A stretch of DNA of 64,000 nucleotides from DATKOF01 sp035524795 (GCA_035524795.1 DATKOF010000012.1:62001-126000), one strand, 5' to 3'; positions 25,902-33,781 are shown, counted from the first letter of the stretch. Translations and numbers: made by a program. The notes: generated from the sequence alone by a model not told the origin.

Positions 25902-26273
25902 ATGAAAGATTACTATACCATCTCGGAGCTTGCCAGCGAATTTGGCGTAACTCCGCGCACCCTGCGCCACTATGAAAACGAAGGATTGCTGGCACCACGC
26001 CGCAAAGGAAACACACGGCTGTTCAGTGGACAGGATCGGGGTCGGCTTAAACTGGCATTACGCGGCAAACGGCTCGGCCTGAGCATCGGCGAGATACGCG
26101 AACTGTTCAAGCTCTACCAGACCGGCAGCAGCGGAAAAACATCGATCGAAACATTCCTAGCCAAACTCGATGATTATCGAAGCCGGCTCGAACAGCAACG
26201 CGAAGATATAGAAATCATGCTGAACGAAATCGCGTTTTTCGAACGCCAGTGCCGCAAACAAATCGGGCCCTAG
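25902..26273 (+). CDS. MerR family transcriptional regulator
   Basis: A 123-residue regulator with an N-terminal winged-helix domain (YYTISELASEFGVTPRTLRHYENEGLLAPRR), then LFSGQDRGRLKLALRGKRLGLSIGEIRELF and a C-terminal coiled coil (about 85-115) for dimerisation. No metal-binding cysteine cluster is present; the single Cys is near the end. It resembles MerR proteins that control acyl-CoA and branched-chain degradation (LiuR group). ATG 25902 is preferred to TTG 25890. Divergent from phaC, which it may regulate. Confidence 0.88.
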   Translation: MKDYYTISELASEFGVTPRTLRHYENEGLLAPRRKGNTRLFSGQDRGRLKLALRGKRLGLSIGEIRELFKLYQTGSSGKTSIETFLAKLDDYRSRLEQQREDIEIMLNEIAFFERQCRKQIGP

Positions 26274-26291
26274 CAAATCCTGACCAATAAT

Positions 26292-26309
26292 TACGTTTAC
26301 GTAAACGTA
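26292..26309. promoter_or_regulatory. Perfect 18-bp palindrome, second operator-like site
   Basis: TACGTTTACGTAAACGTA is self-complementary and extends the site found before phaC. It lies 18 bases downstream of the MerR-type gene and upstream of no present-day gene on either strand, since the minus-strand neighbour ends at 26392. Confidence 0.6.
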
Positions 26310-26391
26310 TTTTAATGCAGGCTTCGTAAAACCAGGCGGGGCCAGGGCAGCGACGCATTGTCCACAACAAAGAAATGGCTCGGCCGCACAC

Positions 26392-26736
26392 TCATTTTGA
26401 TTGCCAGCCGCCGGGACATTCTCTGACCTTCGGATAATACGCGTCGAGGGGCGGGCAATAATTTCGATAATACGGGCGCTGCGTCGGTCCGCCAGGGGTT
26501 GGGGCGGGCTCCACATCCGATGGCGGCGGAGGCGGGGACGGAGGCATCGCCACTACCGCTGGATATGGATAATACGGATAGGAATACCAGGGATCCCACA
26601 GCGGGACTCCGAGATAAAAACCGAAACGAACATGGGAACGACCGCCGTGATCGTAGTGATAAGCAAACACCGGCACCGGCGTGCTCGCCATCATCAGCAG
26701 CACAGCGGCTTTCACCGCGAAGTTACAGCGCTTCAT
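26392..26736 (-). CDS. Small secreted proline/tyrosine-rich protein
   Basis: A 114-residue protein of unknown function. Residues 1-25 (MKRCNFAVKAAVLLMMASTPVPVFA) form a Sec signal peptide. The mature part is rich in Tyr, Pro and Gly (YHYDHGGRSHVRFGFYLG, DPWYSYPYYPYP, PPSPPPPPSD) and has two cysteines in the last third. An in-frame upstream start at 26817 would run through the tRNA-Arg gene and is rejected. Similar short envelope proteins are common in betaproteobacteria; location is probably periplasmic or outer membrane. Confidence 0.65.
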   Translation of the reverse strand: MKRCNFAVKAAVLLMMASTPVPVFAYHYDHGGRSHVRFGFYLGVPLWDPWYSYPYYPYPAVVAMPPSPPPPPSDVEPAPTPGGPTQRPYYRNYCPPLDAYYPKVRECPGGWQSK

Positions 26737-26802
26737 TTTGCCTGCGCCCGTCCGCGACCAGCCAGTCGGGGAAAACCCGGAACACAAGCGGTTTCCGAAA
26801 TC

Positions 26803-26879
26803 TGGCGCGCCCGACACGATTCGAACGTGCGACCCCCGCCTTCGGAGGGCGGTACTCTATCCAGCTGAGCTACGGGCGC
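26803..26879 (-). tRNA. tRNA-Arg (anticodon CCG)
   Basis: A 77-nucleotide cloverleaf on the minus strand with encoded CCA. The acceptor GCGCCCG pairs with CGGGCGC; the D arm contains GCTCAGCTGGATAGAG. The anticodon stem CCGCC/GGCGG closes the loop CTCCGAA, giving anticodon CCG for arginine, and the T loop is TTCGAAT. The discriminator base is G. Confidence 0.95.
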
Positions 26880-26975
26880 TTCGACTGCTCTGGCCTGTCG
26901 AAAGAAAATCAGATTATTATTTTACCCGTCCCACCGGTAAAACTGAAACCGCCCGTACGCAAGTAGAATTTCCAA

Positions 26976-27803
26976 ATGGCGACTTACGCGATCGGCGACA
27001 TCCAGGGCTGCTACGGCTCCCTGCGCCGGCTGCTCGACCTGTGCCGCTTCGATCCGCGACATGACAAGCTGTGGCTGGTGGGCGATCTGGTCAATCGCGG
27101 GCCGCACTCGCTGGCGGTGCTGCGTTTTGTCAAAAGCCTCGGCCCGCGCGCCATCACCGTGCTTGGCAATCATGATCTGACACTGCTGATCGTCGCCGCC
27201 GGACATCGCAAACCTTCGCCCGATGATACTTTCGAGGCGATCCTGAACGCGCCTGACCGCTACGAGCTGCTGCACTGGCTGCGCCACCGCAAGATGATGC
27301 ACGTCGAGCGCGGTTTTGCAATGGTGCATGCCGGGCTGCTGCCGCAATGGACCGTCGCCGCCGCGCTACGGCTTGCACGCGAGGTGGAAACCGAACTGCG
27401 CGGCGACGGCCACGAAAAATTCCTGCGCAAACTGTACGGCAACAAACCAAACCGCTGGAGCGACGATCTGCAGGGCATCAAGCGTCTGCGCGTGATCGTC
27501 AACGCGATGACGCGCATGCGCATCTGCACGCCGGCCGGACGCATGGAATTCGCGCACAAAGGCAAACCGTTTCATCTGCCGATCGGCTACGTGCCGTGGT
27601 TCAGTCTGCCGCGGCGCAAGAGCCGCGGCACCACGATTCTGTGCGGACACTGGTCGGCGCTGGGATTGTACGCAAACGCCGATGTGGTCGCGCTCGACAC
27701 CGGCTGCCTGTGGGGCGGCGAACTTACCGCGCTGCGGCTCGAAGACCGGCGGTTGTTCCAGCATGTCTGCGCGGCAAAGCGAGGCGTAAAGCGCTGGCGA
27801 TAG
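26976..27803 (+). CDS. apaH: Bis(5'-nucleosyl)-tetraphosphatase, symmetrical
   Basis: A 275-residue PPP-family metallophosphatase that splits Ap4A into two ADP. Motifs are GDIQGCYGSL, GDLVNRGPHSL, GNHDLTLL, VHAGLLPQW and the late CGHWSALGLY, in family order and spacing. It begins shortly after the tRNA-Arg gene, divergent from it. Its last 80 bases overlap the 3' end of the convergent acyltransferase gene. Confidence 0.95.
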   Translation: MATYAIGDIQGCYGSLRRLLDLCRFDPRHDKLWLVGDLVNRGPHSLAVLRFVKSLGPRAITVLGNHDLTLLIVAAGHRKPSPDDTFEAILNAPDRYELLHWLRHRKMMHVERGFAMVHAGLLPQWTVAAALRLAREVETELRGDGHEKFLRKLYGNKPNRWSDDLQGIKRLRVIVNAMTRMRICTPAGRMEFAHKGKPFHLPIGYVPWFSLPRRKSRGTTILCGHWSALGLYANADVVALDTGCLWGGELTALRLEDRRLFQHVCAAKRGVKRWR

Positions 27804-28530
27804 CCTGTTCCGCAGCACGCGCAAGCTCGCGCCGGTGCTGGTGGTCGGTACCGGTCAGCGGGGCAAGAAACTGGAGTTCGGCACGGATTGACGGCAGCGC
27901 CGCCATCGCGCGCAACGTGCCGAATATCGTCTTATCGCCATCATAGGCGGCCTCCGTGCACAGGCTGCCGTCGGCGCGCAAATAGCGCAGCGCAACCGGC
28001 ACCAGCGGCGCGCCGCTGTCGAATGCAGGTTGCAGCAGCGACGCGTGAAACGGCAGCACCACGCTGCCATCGGTAGTGGTGCCTTCCGGAAACACCGCGA
28101 AGGTTTCGCCGTCCCGCATCGCCCCAACCACCGACTGATTGACGTGCGCGGTATGATGACGCCGGCTGCGTACCACGAACAGGGTGCCGGCTTGCGCGGT
28201 CAGCCACCCGATCACCGGCCAGCGCCGTACTTCCGATTTGGCAATGAACCTGACCGGCCGCACCGCATTGATCACAAACGGATCGAGCCATGAAACATGG
28301 TTGGCGGCCAGCAATGCCGCAGCGCCGGGCGGCGGCGGTGCGCCCTTCAACTGCACGCGGATCGCCAGCATGCGCAACAGCCCGGCCGCCCAGCGCCGGC
28401 CATGGTCGGCACGGCCGGCTTTATCCAGCCAGGGAAAGATCAACCCCGCGGTTGTCACGCCGCGGGCGAGATGCAGCGCGACGCGGGTCAGACGGAACGC
28501 GCGGGTAAGGAAGCTGGTCGTTATTAACAA
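27724..28530 (-). CDS. olsA: Lysophospholipid-type acyltransferase (PlsC/OlsA-like)
   Basis: A 268-residue membrane-associated acyltransferase with NHVSWLDPF (the H-x4-D catalytic motif) and FPEGTTTDG (acceptor binding), after a hydrophobic N-terminus. The 5' neighbour on this strand is an OlsB-like GNAT, so this is probably OlsA, which adds the second acyl chain to lyso-ornithine lipid; a general lysophosphatidate acyltransferase is the alternative. TTG 28530, preceded by GAAGG and overlapping the olsB stop, is the best start. Longer in-frame starts lie deep inside olsB. The 3' end overlaps apaH. Confidence 0.8.
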   Translation of the reverse strand: MLITTSFLTRAFRLTRVALHLARGVTTAGLIFPWLDKAGRADHGRRWAAGLLRMLAIRVQLKGAPPPPGAAALLAANHVSWLDPFVINAVRPVRFIAKSEVRRWPVIGWLTAQAGTLFVVRSRRHHTAHVNQSVVGAMRDGETFAVFPEGTTTDGSVVLPFHASLLQPAFDSGAPLVPVALRYLRADGSLCTEAAYDGDKTIFGTLRAMAALPSIRAELQFLAPLTGTDHQHRRELARAAEQAIASALRLALPRRHAGTTAGLRAAAR

Positions 28531-29282
28531 TCCGCCTTCAGAAAATGCCGCGCATAGCGCGGGTTCATCCGCGACATCGGCAGCATCATCAGCAAGTCGG
28601 CGGTGTTGAAATCGGGATCCCACGCCGGCGCGCCGCAGATATAGGCGCCGACCCGCACATAGCCCTTGATCAGCGACGGCAGCGGTGCTTCAGCTGCCGG
28701 ATCGAGCGCCGCCAGCGGCAATTCGCAGCGCGGAAACACACGGTACTCGGCCGGGCTCAGGCTGGTTTTCTGCAGCGTATTATAAATGGCCGTCGCGACG
28801 TGTCCACCGTCGGCGATGCCGACACTGGCGCAGCCGATCAGATAACGATAGCCATGCGTCTGCATATACTGCGCGATCCCCGACCATAGCAGCGCGATCG
28901 TCGCCCCGTTGCGATATTCAGGATGGACGCACGAACGTCCGATCTCCACCGTCTCATCGCGCAGATGATCGAGTCTTGTCAGATCGAATTCACGGTCCGA
29001 ATAAAAACCGCCGGTGTGGTGCGCCATCGCGCTGCTCAAAACACGGTAGGTGCCGACGACGTGTCCGCTATCGGCATCGCGCACCAGCAAATGGTCGCAG
29101 TAAAGGTCGAACTCGTCGCTGTCGGTACCGGTTTCGCGTCCGGGCACCCGGGCGCCCATTTCGCCGGCAAATATTTTGTAACGCAAATGCTGTGCTTCAG
29201 CGATTTCCGCCGGTGTGCGCGCATGCTGCAACATCAGCCGCGCCTGCGATTGAACGATGCCTGGTTGTTGCTGAAGCCGCAT
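28524..29282 (-). CDS. olsB: GNAT N-acyltransferase, OlsB-like (lyso-ornithine lipid synthesis)
   Basis: A 252-residue acyl-ACP-dependent acyltransferase. Family features are LRYKIFAGEMGAR, EFDLYCDHLLVRD, VEIGRSCVHPEYRNG, LIGCASVG, SLIKGYVRVGAYICGAPAWDPDFNTAD and RYARHFL. OlsB transfers a 3-hydroxyacyl chain to ornithine, the first step to ornithine lipids, phosphorus-free membrane lipids often made under phosphate limitation. GGGAGAAG precedes the ATG. Its stop is overlapped by the TTG start of the PlsC-like gene, matching the two-gene olsBA logic. Confidence 0.85.
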   Translation of the reverse strand: MRLQQQPGIVQSQARLMLQHARTPAEIAEAQHLRYKIFAGEMGARVPGRETGTDSDEFDLYCDHLLVRDADSGHVVGTYRVLSSAMAHHTGGFYSDREFDLTRLDHLRDETVEIGRSCVHPEYRNGATIALLWSGIAQYMQTHGYRYLIGCASVGIADGGHVATAIYNTLQKTSLSPAEYRVFPRCELPLAALDPAAEAPLPSLIKGYVRVGAYICGAPAWDPDFNTADLLMMLPMSRMNPRYARHFLKADC

Positions 29283-29407
29283 GGCTCTTCTCCCGGAAAA
29301 TATGCCGGAAAAGAGGCTAAGTCCGCAATGTGACGCGCGCGTGAAAAAATGGTGAAGGTTTAATGACTCCGCCGGCGAGCGCCGGACGCGATAAATCTAT
29401 CCGGATC

Positions 29408-29881
29408 TCAATGCGAAACGCGGGTGGCGCCGCCGCCGGACAGCACGCGGACGCGGTCGCCGATATTGAACTGCTCATCGGCGCCCTGGGTCACGGCGAT
29501 CACCTGCCCGCTATCGAGCCTGACCGTGATCTCGACGCCGTTCTGTTGACGCGCGGATTTCTCGACCGCGTTGCCGGCCAGGCCGCCGAGGATCGCGCCG
29601 CCGATGGCGCCGGCCACGCTGCCGGTATTATGGCCGATCGTGCTGCCCGCGACACCGCCCAGTCCGGCGCCGGCAACCGCGCCGACACCGGTGTTTTCAC
29701 CTTGAATGGTGACCGGGCGAACCGATTCGACGACACCAAAGCGCACCGTCTGTTCGACCTGCACCTGCTGGCGCGAATATTCGCCGCTGCCGGCCGTATC
29801 CGCACAGCCGTGCAGTCCCAGCGCAAGCAATGACAGTGCCGCTGCCTGCGCCCATCCACGACCCGAAAATCGTGTTTTCAT
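29408..29881 (-). CDS. Glycine-zipper outer-membrane lipoprotein (SlyB/Pcp-like)
   Basis: A 157-residue lipoprotein. The signal peptide ends in the lipobox LGLHGC; the cysteine is near residue 26. The central glycine-zipper segment (GAVAGAGLGGVAGSTIG, GAIGGAILGGLAGNAVE) is the 2TM domain of SlyB/Pcp proteins, and the C-terminal part (ITVRLDSGQVIAVTQ...GDRVRVLSG) is the SlyB beta domain. The ATG overlaps the stop of the PfkB kinase gene by four bases. Likely an outer-membrane stability protein. Confidence 0.88.
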   Translation of the reverse strand: MKTRFSGRGWAQAAALSLLALGLHGCADTAGSGEYSRQQVQVEQTVRFGVVESVRPVTIQGENTGVGAVAGAGLGGVAGSTIGHNTGSVAGAIGGAILGGLAGNAVEKSARQQNGVEITVRLDSGQVIAVTQGADEQFNIGDRVRVLSGGGATRVSH

Positions 29882-30810
29882 AATTCCTCTCCGAAGGCTT
29901 GATGATAACGTTGCGCGATTTCCGTCCGCGCCGGCCTGTGATTCTGTGGACCGCGACTGGCAATCTTTATCGCGCCCATCAGCGAAGCCAGCCGCCCGGC
30001 CTTCTCCCATCTCCAGCCTTGCGCGATTCCGTACAGCAGTCCGGCACGATAGGCATCGCCGCAACCGGTAGGGTCCAGCACTGCCGCCGGTTCGACGGCC
30101 GGGATTTCAATGCACTTGCCGTCAGCATAAATGCGCGAACCCTGACTGCCTAATGTGACAATCAGCGCCGCGATAAGTTCTGACAGTTGTTCGAGCGTAC
30201 GGCCGGTGCGGTCCATCAGCAGTTGCGCCTCGTAATCGTTGACCGTGACATAGTTGGCAAGGCGGATGAACTCCAGCAGCTCGGCGCCGGAAAACATCGG
30301 CAGGCCCTGGCCCGGATCGAAAATGAACGGAATGCCGGCCGCATGAAATTCGCGCGCGTGCTGCAGCATGCCGTCGCGTCCGTCCGGCGCAATGATGCCG
30401 AGCGAAACGTCGCCGGCGTCGCCGACGTGGTTCAGATGCGCGTGATTCATCGCGCCCGGATGAAACGCGGTGATCTGGTTGTCGTCGAGGTCGGTGGTGA
30501 TGAATGCCTGCGCGGTGAACGCGCCGGGCACCTGCCGCACGTGCGCGCGCGACAATTGCAGTTGATCGAGCCGATAAGTGTACGGCTGGTGATCGTCGCC
30601 GACCGTCGCCATGATCAGCGGCGCGCCGCCGAGCAGCTTCAGGTTGTAGGCGATGTTGCCGGCGCAGCCGCCGAACTCGCGCCGCAGGTCGGGCACCAGA
30701 AACGCGACGTTGAGGATGTGCAGCTGCTCGGGAAGGATGTGTTCCTTGAAGCGGCCGGGGAACACCATGATGGAGTCATAGGCGATCGAGCCGCAGATCA
30801 GCGTGTGCAT
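29878..30810 (-). CDS. PfkB family carbohydrate/nucleoside kinase
   Basis: A 310-residue ribokinase-fold kinase. GGCAGNIAYNLKLLGG is the first PfkB signature, and DPTGCGDAYRAGLLYG is the second, with catalytic Asp and anion hole. Sequence features (GSIAYDSIMVFPGRF, NVAFLVPDLRREFGG) are closest to bacterial adenosine-kinase-like members, but the substrate cannot be assigned by eye. It overlaps the lipoprotein gene downstream by four bases and follows the glycosyltransferase gene by 46 bases. Confidence 0.85.
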   Translation of the reverse strand: MHTLICGSIAYDSIMVFPGRFKEHILPEQLHILNVAFLVPDLRREFGGCAGNIAYNLKLLGGAPLIMATVGDDHQPYTYRLDQLQLSRAHVRQVPGAFTAQAFITTDLDDNQITAFHPGAMNHAHLNHVGDAGDVSLGIIAPDGRDGMLQHAREFHAAGIPFIFDPGQGLPMFSGAELLEFIRLANYVTVNDYEAQLLMDRTGRTLEQLSELIAALIVTLGSQGSRIYADGKCIEIPAVEPAAVLDPTGCGDAYRAGLLYGIAQGWRWEKAGRLASLMGAIKIASRGPQNHRPARTEIAQRYHQAFGEEL

Positions 30811-30856
30811 GCGCGCGGATTATACACCGGCGCCGACACGTCGCCGGAGGCGGCCG

Positions 30857-32023
30857 TCAGGCTGACAGGCGCGCGAGCGATGTGCCGTTTTCAGTTCTGG
30901 CAATGACTTCCAGCAGCGCGGCTTCGAACTCGTCGTGCACGCACTCCCAGTCGATTTTCTCGGTGGTCGCGCGCGCACGCTGACCGAATTCGCCGATCCG
31001 CAGCGGGTCGTTGACGAGATTTGCCGCGAGCTGGATGAAGTCCTCGGCGTTGTCGAAATCCGCGAGCAGCCCGTTGCTGCCGTGCTGGATGTGCTCGGCC
31101 GCCGCCGCGTAATCGTAGGCAATCACCGCGAGCCCGCTCGCCATCGCCTCGACCGTCACGTTGCCGTAGGTTTCAGTGATGCTCGGAAACAGGAAGATGT
31201 CGCCCGACGCATAATGCGCGGCGAGATCCTCGCCGCTGCGCATGCCGGCGAATATGCACGCCGGATGCGCGGCCTGCAGCGCCGCGCGTTCTGGGCCGTC
31301 GCCGACCAGCACCAGCCGCGCTTCCGGACACGCCAGCTGCATCGCCTGAAACGCACGCATCACCACCGGCAGGTTCTTCTCCGGCGCCAGACGGCCGACG
31401 TAGATCGCGACCGGCTGCTCCGGCCGCACACCCCATTGTGCGCGCAGCGCTTCGCTGCGTTTGCCGGGATGGAATAGATGCGTGTCGACGCCGCGCGCGA
31501 CCACACGCAGGTTCAGATAGCCGTGCTTTTCGAGATCTTCGAGCAGCGCCGAGGTCGGCACCAGAGTGCAATCGGCCTTGTTGTGGAGTTTGCGCAGATA
31601 GGCGACGATCGGTTTCTTCAGCCAGCCAATGCCGTAGTGTTTGCTGTAGCTGTGGAAATTGGTGTGGAAATCGCTGCTGCACGGGATCTTGAGTTTGCCG
31701 GCTGCCATCAGCGCCGACCAGCCGAGCGGCCCCTCGGTCACCACGTGCACCAGGTCGGGACGCTGCACCGACCACAGCCGCACCAGCGCCTGCTTCGCCG
31801 GCAGACCCAGCTTCAGGTTCTCATAGCGCGGAATCGGCACACCGCGATGCAGGACTTCCTCGAAATTCGGCTCGCTGGCCGGATTGTCGCGCGCATGCTG
31901 GCGCGGCCGCACCAACTGCACCTGATGGCCGCGCTGCTGCAGACCGGCGACCATGCGGCTGATCGTCATCGCCACGCCGTTGATTTCCGGCGGCCAGGTT
32001 TCGGTGACCACCGCGACGCGCAT
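30857..32023 (-). CDS. Glycosyltransferase family 4 protein
   Basis: A 388-residue GT-B retaining glycosyltransferase. The N-terminus MRVAVVTETWPPEINGVA and SSDFHTNFHSYSKHYG bind the acceptor side; GRLAPEKNLPVVMRAF and the nucleotide-sugar motif PSITETYGNVTVEAMASGLAV (E-x7-E) are intact. This pattern is near GT4 enzymes that glycosylate diacylglycerol (SQD2/MgtA-like), so a glycolipid product is possible beside the olsBA pair, but this is inference. A 17-residue longer start (32074) is possible; neither start has a strong ribosome binding site. Confidence 0.82.
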   Translation of the reverse strand: MRVAVVTETWPPEINGVAMTISRMVAGLQQRGHQVQLVRPRQHARDNPASEPNFEEVLHRGVPIPRYENLKLGLPAKQALVRLWSVQRPDLVHVVTEGPLGWSALMAAGKLKIPCSSDFHTNFHSYSKHYGIGWLKKPIVAYLRKLHNKADCTLVPTSALLEDLEKHGYLNLRVVARGVDTHLFHPGKRSEALRAQWGVRPEQPVAIYVGRLAPEKNLPVVMRAFQAMQLACPEARLVLVGDGPERAALQAAHPACIFAGMRSGEDLAAHYASGDIFLFPSITETYGNVTVEAMASGLAVIAYDYAAAAEHIQHGSNGLLADFDNAEDFIQLAANLVNDPLRIGEFGQRARATTEKIDWECVHDEFEAALLEVIARTENGTSLARLSA

Positions 32024-32184
32024 GATGCGGTGTGCGGTCGGCAACTGCTGGCAGATGATCTGGGCGCTGTCCATCTGCCGCGCATGGTGCCGCGCGATTG
32101 CGACGTTTTGATTAAAATTTGATGATGTTTTTGTGACGACAGCTTCTGTTTTATGATGTCGCCATCCCGTTCCAGGAGACTTCG

Positions 32185-32607
32185 ATGTTCGAGGAATTCA
32201 AAAAATTCGCGATGCGCGGCAATGTCGTCGACATGGCGGTCGGTATCATCATCGGCGCTGCGTTCGGCAAGATCGTGGACTCGCTGGTGCGCGACGTCAT
32301 CATGCCGCCGATCGGCCTGCTGCTCGGCAAGGTGGATTTCTCCAACCTGTTCTTCGTGCTGAAGGAAGGCGCGACGGTAGGACCGTATGCAAGCCTCGAC
32401 GCCGCGCAGAAAGCCGGCGCAGTGACCTTCAACTACGGCGCGTTCATCAACACCATCATCTCATTCACGATCGTCGCGTTCGCGGTATTCCTGCTGGTGC
32501 GCGCGGTGAACCGGCTTAAAGCAAAGGAAGAAGCCGTGCCTGCGCCAACGCCGGAGGAAGTGGTGTTGTTGCGGGAAATTCGGGATTCGCTAAAGAAACA
32601 GCATTAA
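32185..32607 (+). CDS. mscL: Large-conductance mechanosensitive channel MscL
   Basis: A 140-residue pentameric inner-membrane channel that opens on hypo-osmotic shock. The N-terminal amphipathic helix and TM1 ([40 protein letters not shown]), TM2 ([25 protein letters not shown]) and a C-terminal charged helix are all present. AGGAGA precedes the ATG. Single gene, divergent from the GT4 gene. Confidence 0.97.
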   Translation: MFEEFKKFAMRGNVVDMAVGIIIGAAFGKIVDSLVRDVIMPPIGLLLGKVDFSNLFFVLKEGATVGPYASLDAAQKAGAVTFNYGAFINTIISFTIVAFAVFLLVRAVNRLKAKEEAVPAPTPEEVVLLREIRDSLKKQH

Positions 32608-32639
32608 CGGGAAATATAAACCTGACTCCTTTTATTTCT

Positions 32640-32657
32640 AATTGATCATGATCAATT
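32640..32657. promoter_or_regulatory. Perfect 18-bp palindrome over a start codon
   Basis: AATTGATCATGATCAATT is fully self-complementary and contains the ATG (32648) of the AT-rich orphan gene. It could be a regulator binding site or an mRNA hairpin that hides the start. Confidence 0.5.
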
Positions 32658-33283
32658 GGGATTTGGTGTTCCAAGGACTAGCTGCTATAGGCACTGTAGC
32701 TGTTGCCATATTAGCAATATGGGGTGAAAAAATTAGAGCCTGCTTAGCCCCTCCCAAATTAATTATTCAGCCGCACACTCTTCGCGGAGACCCTACGGTA
32801 TTAAAACTACGAGGCGTTATAGACCCGAGTGGTGGACAAAAAGTAATGTACTATCACCTGAAAGTAATGAATGTTCGTCCATGGCTCGCTGTTCAGAACT
32901 GCCGTGTATTACTGAAGGGTTTGAGTCGTCGTGGCCCCGATGGTCGTTTTCGTGCAGTCTCAATGGCAGTTCCAGTTCAATTTGTCTGGGCACCCGCAGA
33001 AGTAACACCACAACAAATTACCATCGCCAAAGAACAGGTTTTAGATTTCGGGCGTATCGGGGAACAGGACGTAAAATTTACGCCTATTCTTTATACTTAC
33101 CCAAACAATTTCCAAGGATTCGTCGAAAAAGATCAAGCTGTTCGATATTATCTCGAGATTGAGGCATCGAATTTTGTATCCCCGAAACCTCGGGTTTTTG
33201 AAGTAGCATGGGATGGCAAATGGGAATTTGAGCCAGAAAAGATGGAGCACCATCTTAGGATAACGGAAATACACGAATCCTAA
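32648..33283 (+). CDS. Hypothetical single-pass membrane protein, AT-rich orphan
   Basis: A 211-residue protein I do not recognise. Residues 1-25 (INWDLVFQGLAAIGTVAVAILAIWG) form one N-terminal membrane anchor; about 185 mostly beta-rich residues follow and probably face the cytoplasm, given the positively charged KIRACL after the helix. The pattern resembles small membrane-anchored orphans in genomic islands. Codon use is clearly AT-richer than mscL and dgkA on either side, which suggests recent transfer. The start codon lies inside an 18-bp palindrome, and no clear ribosome binding site is seen. TTG 32642 is an alternative start. Confidence 0.65.
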   Translation: MINWDLVFQGLAAIGTVAVAILAIWGEKIRACLAPPKLIIQPHTLRGDPTVLKLRGVIDPSGGQKVMYYHLKVMNVRPWLAVQNCRVLLKGLSRRGPDGRFRAVSMAVPVQFVWAPAEVTPQQITIAKEQVLDFGRIGEQDVKFTPILYTYPNNFQGFVEKDQAVRYYLEIEASNFVSPKPRVFEVAWDGKWEFEPEKMEHHLRITEIHES

Positions 33284-33292
33284 TGTAATAAA

Positions 33293-33661
33293 TCATCCTA
33301 CTAATACCAACCCCCACACCACCGGCACATTAATCAGGGTCAACATCACCGCCGCGCTGCCGAGATCCTTTGCGCGCTTGGCAAGCGCGTGATCTTCGAG
33401 CGATACGCGGTCGGTGATCGCCTCGATGCCGGAATTCAGCAACTCGACGATCAACACCAGCAGCACGCTGCCAATCATCAGCGCGTGACCGATGCCGCTT
33501 GCATGCAGAAATAACGAGAGCGGGATCAGGACAATCGCAAGAAACACTTCCTGGCGGAACGCGTCCTCATGCCGGAATGCGGCCTTGAAACCGTCGAGCG
33601 AATAAAAAAACGCGTTCCAGACGCGTTTCAGGCCGGTCTGGCCTTTGTACGGGCTTTCCAT
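33293..33661 (-). CDS. dgkA: Diacylglycerol kinase
   Basis: A 122-residue trimeric inner-membrane enzyme that phosphorylates diacylglycerol to phosphatidate. It shows the N-terminal amphipathic segment GLKRVWNAFFYSLDGFKAAFRHEDAFRQE and the active-site helix VELLNSGIEAITDRVS...HALAKRAKDLGSAAV. ATG 33661 was chosen; the 10-residue longer form would start in repeat sequence. It converges on the orphan gene with 9 bases between stops. Confidence 0.95.
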   Translation of the reverse strand: MESPYKGQTGLKRVWNAFFYSLDGFKAAFRHEDAFRQEVFLAIVLIPLSLFLHASGIGHALMIGSVLLVLIVELLNSGIEAITDRVSLEDHALAKRAKDLGSAAVMLTLINVPVVWGLVLVG

Positions 33662-33675
33662 TTTAAAATCTATCC

Positions 33676-33704
33676 AACCACAGATGAACACGGATTAACA
33701 CGGA
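33676..33704. repeat. Dispersed repeat family A, copy 2
   Basis: AACCACAGATGAACACGGAT followed by TAACACGGA lies between dgkA and gcvPB. It is the left arm of an imperfect inverted pair with copy 3 and matches copy 1 at 9416. Confidence 0.7.
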
Positions 33705-33740
33705 TACTGATTGGATCGTTGCAATAATAGCGGCTGTTCG

Positions 33741-33776
33741 GGATTTATCTGCGTCCATCTGTGTTTATCTGTGGTT
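33741..33776. repeat. Dispersed repeat family A, copy 3 (inverted)
   Basis: On the minus strand it reads AACCACAGATAAACACAGAT followed by GGACGCAGATAAATCC. Read with copy 2 it could form a long imperfect hairpin just downstream of gcvPB. Confidence 0.7.
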
Positions 33777-33781
33777 CCGTG

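Noticed and set aside
26737..26817. N-terminal extension of the small secreted protein at 26392-26736
   Set aside because: The extended frame runs through the tRNA-Arg gene and would bury the signal peptide; the internal ATG 26736 fits better.
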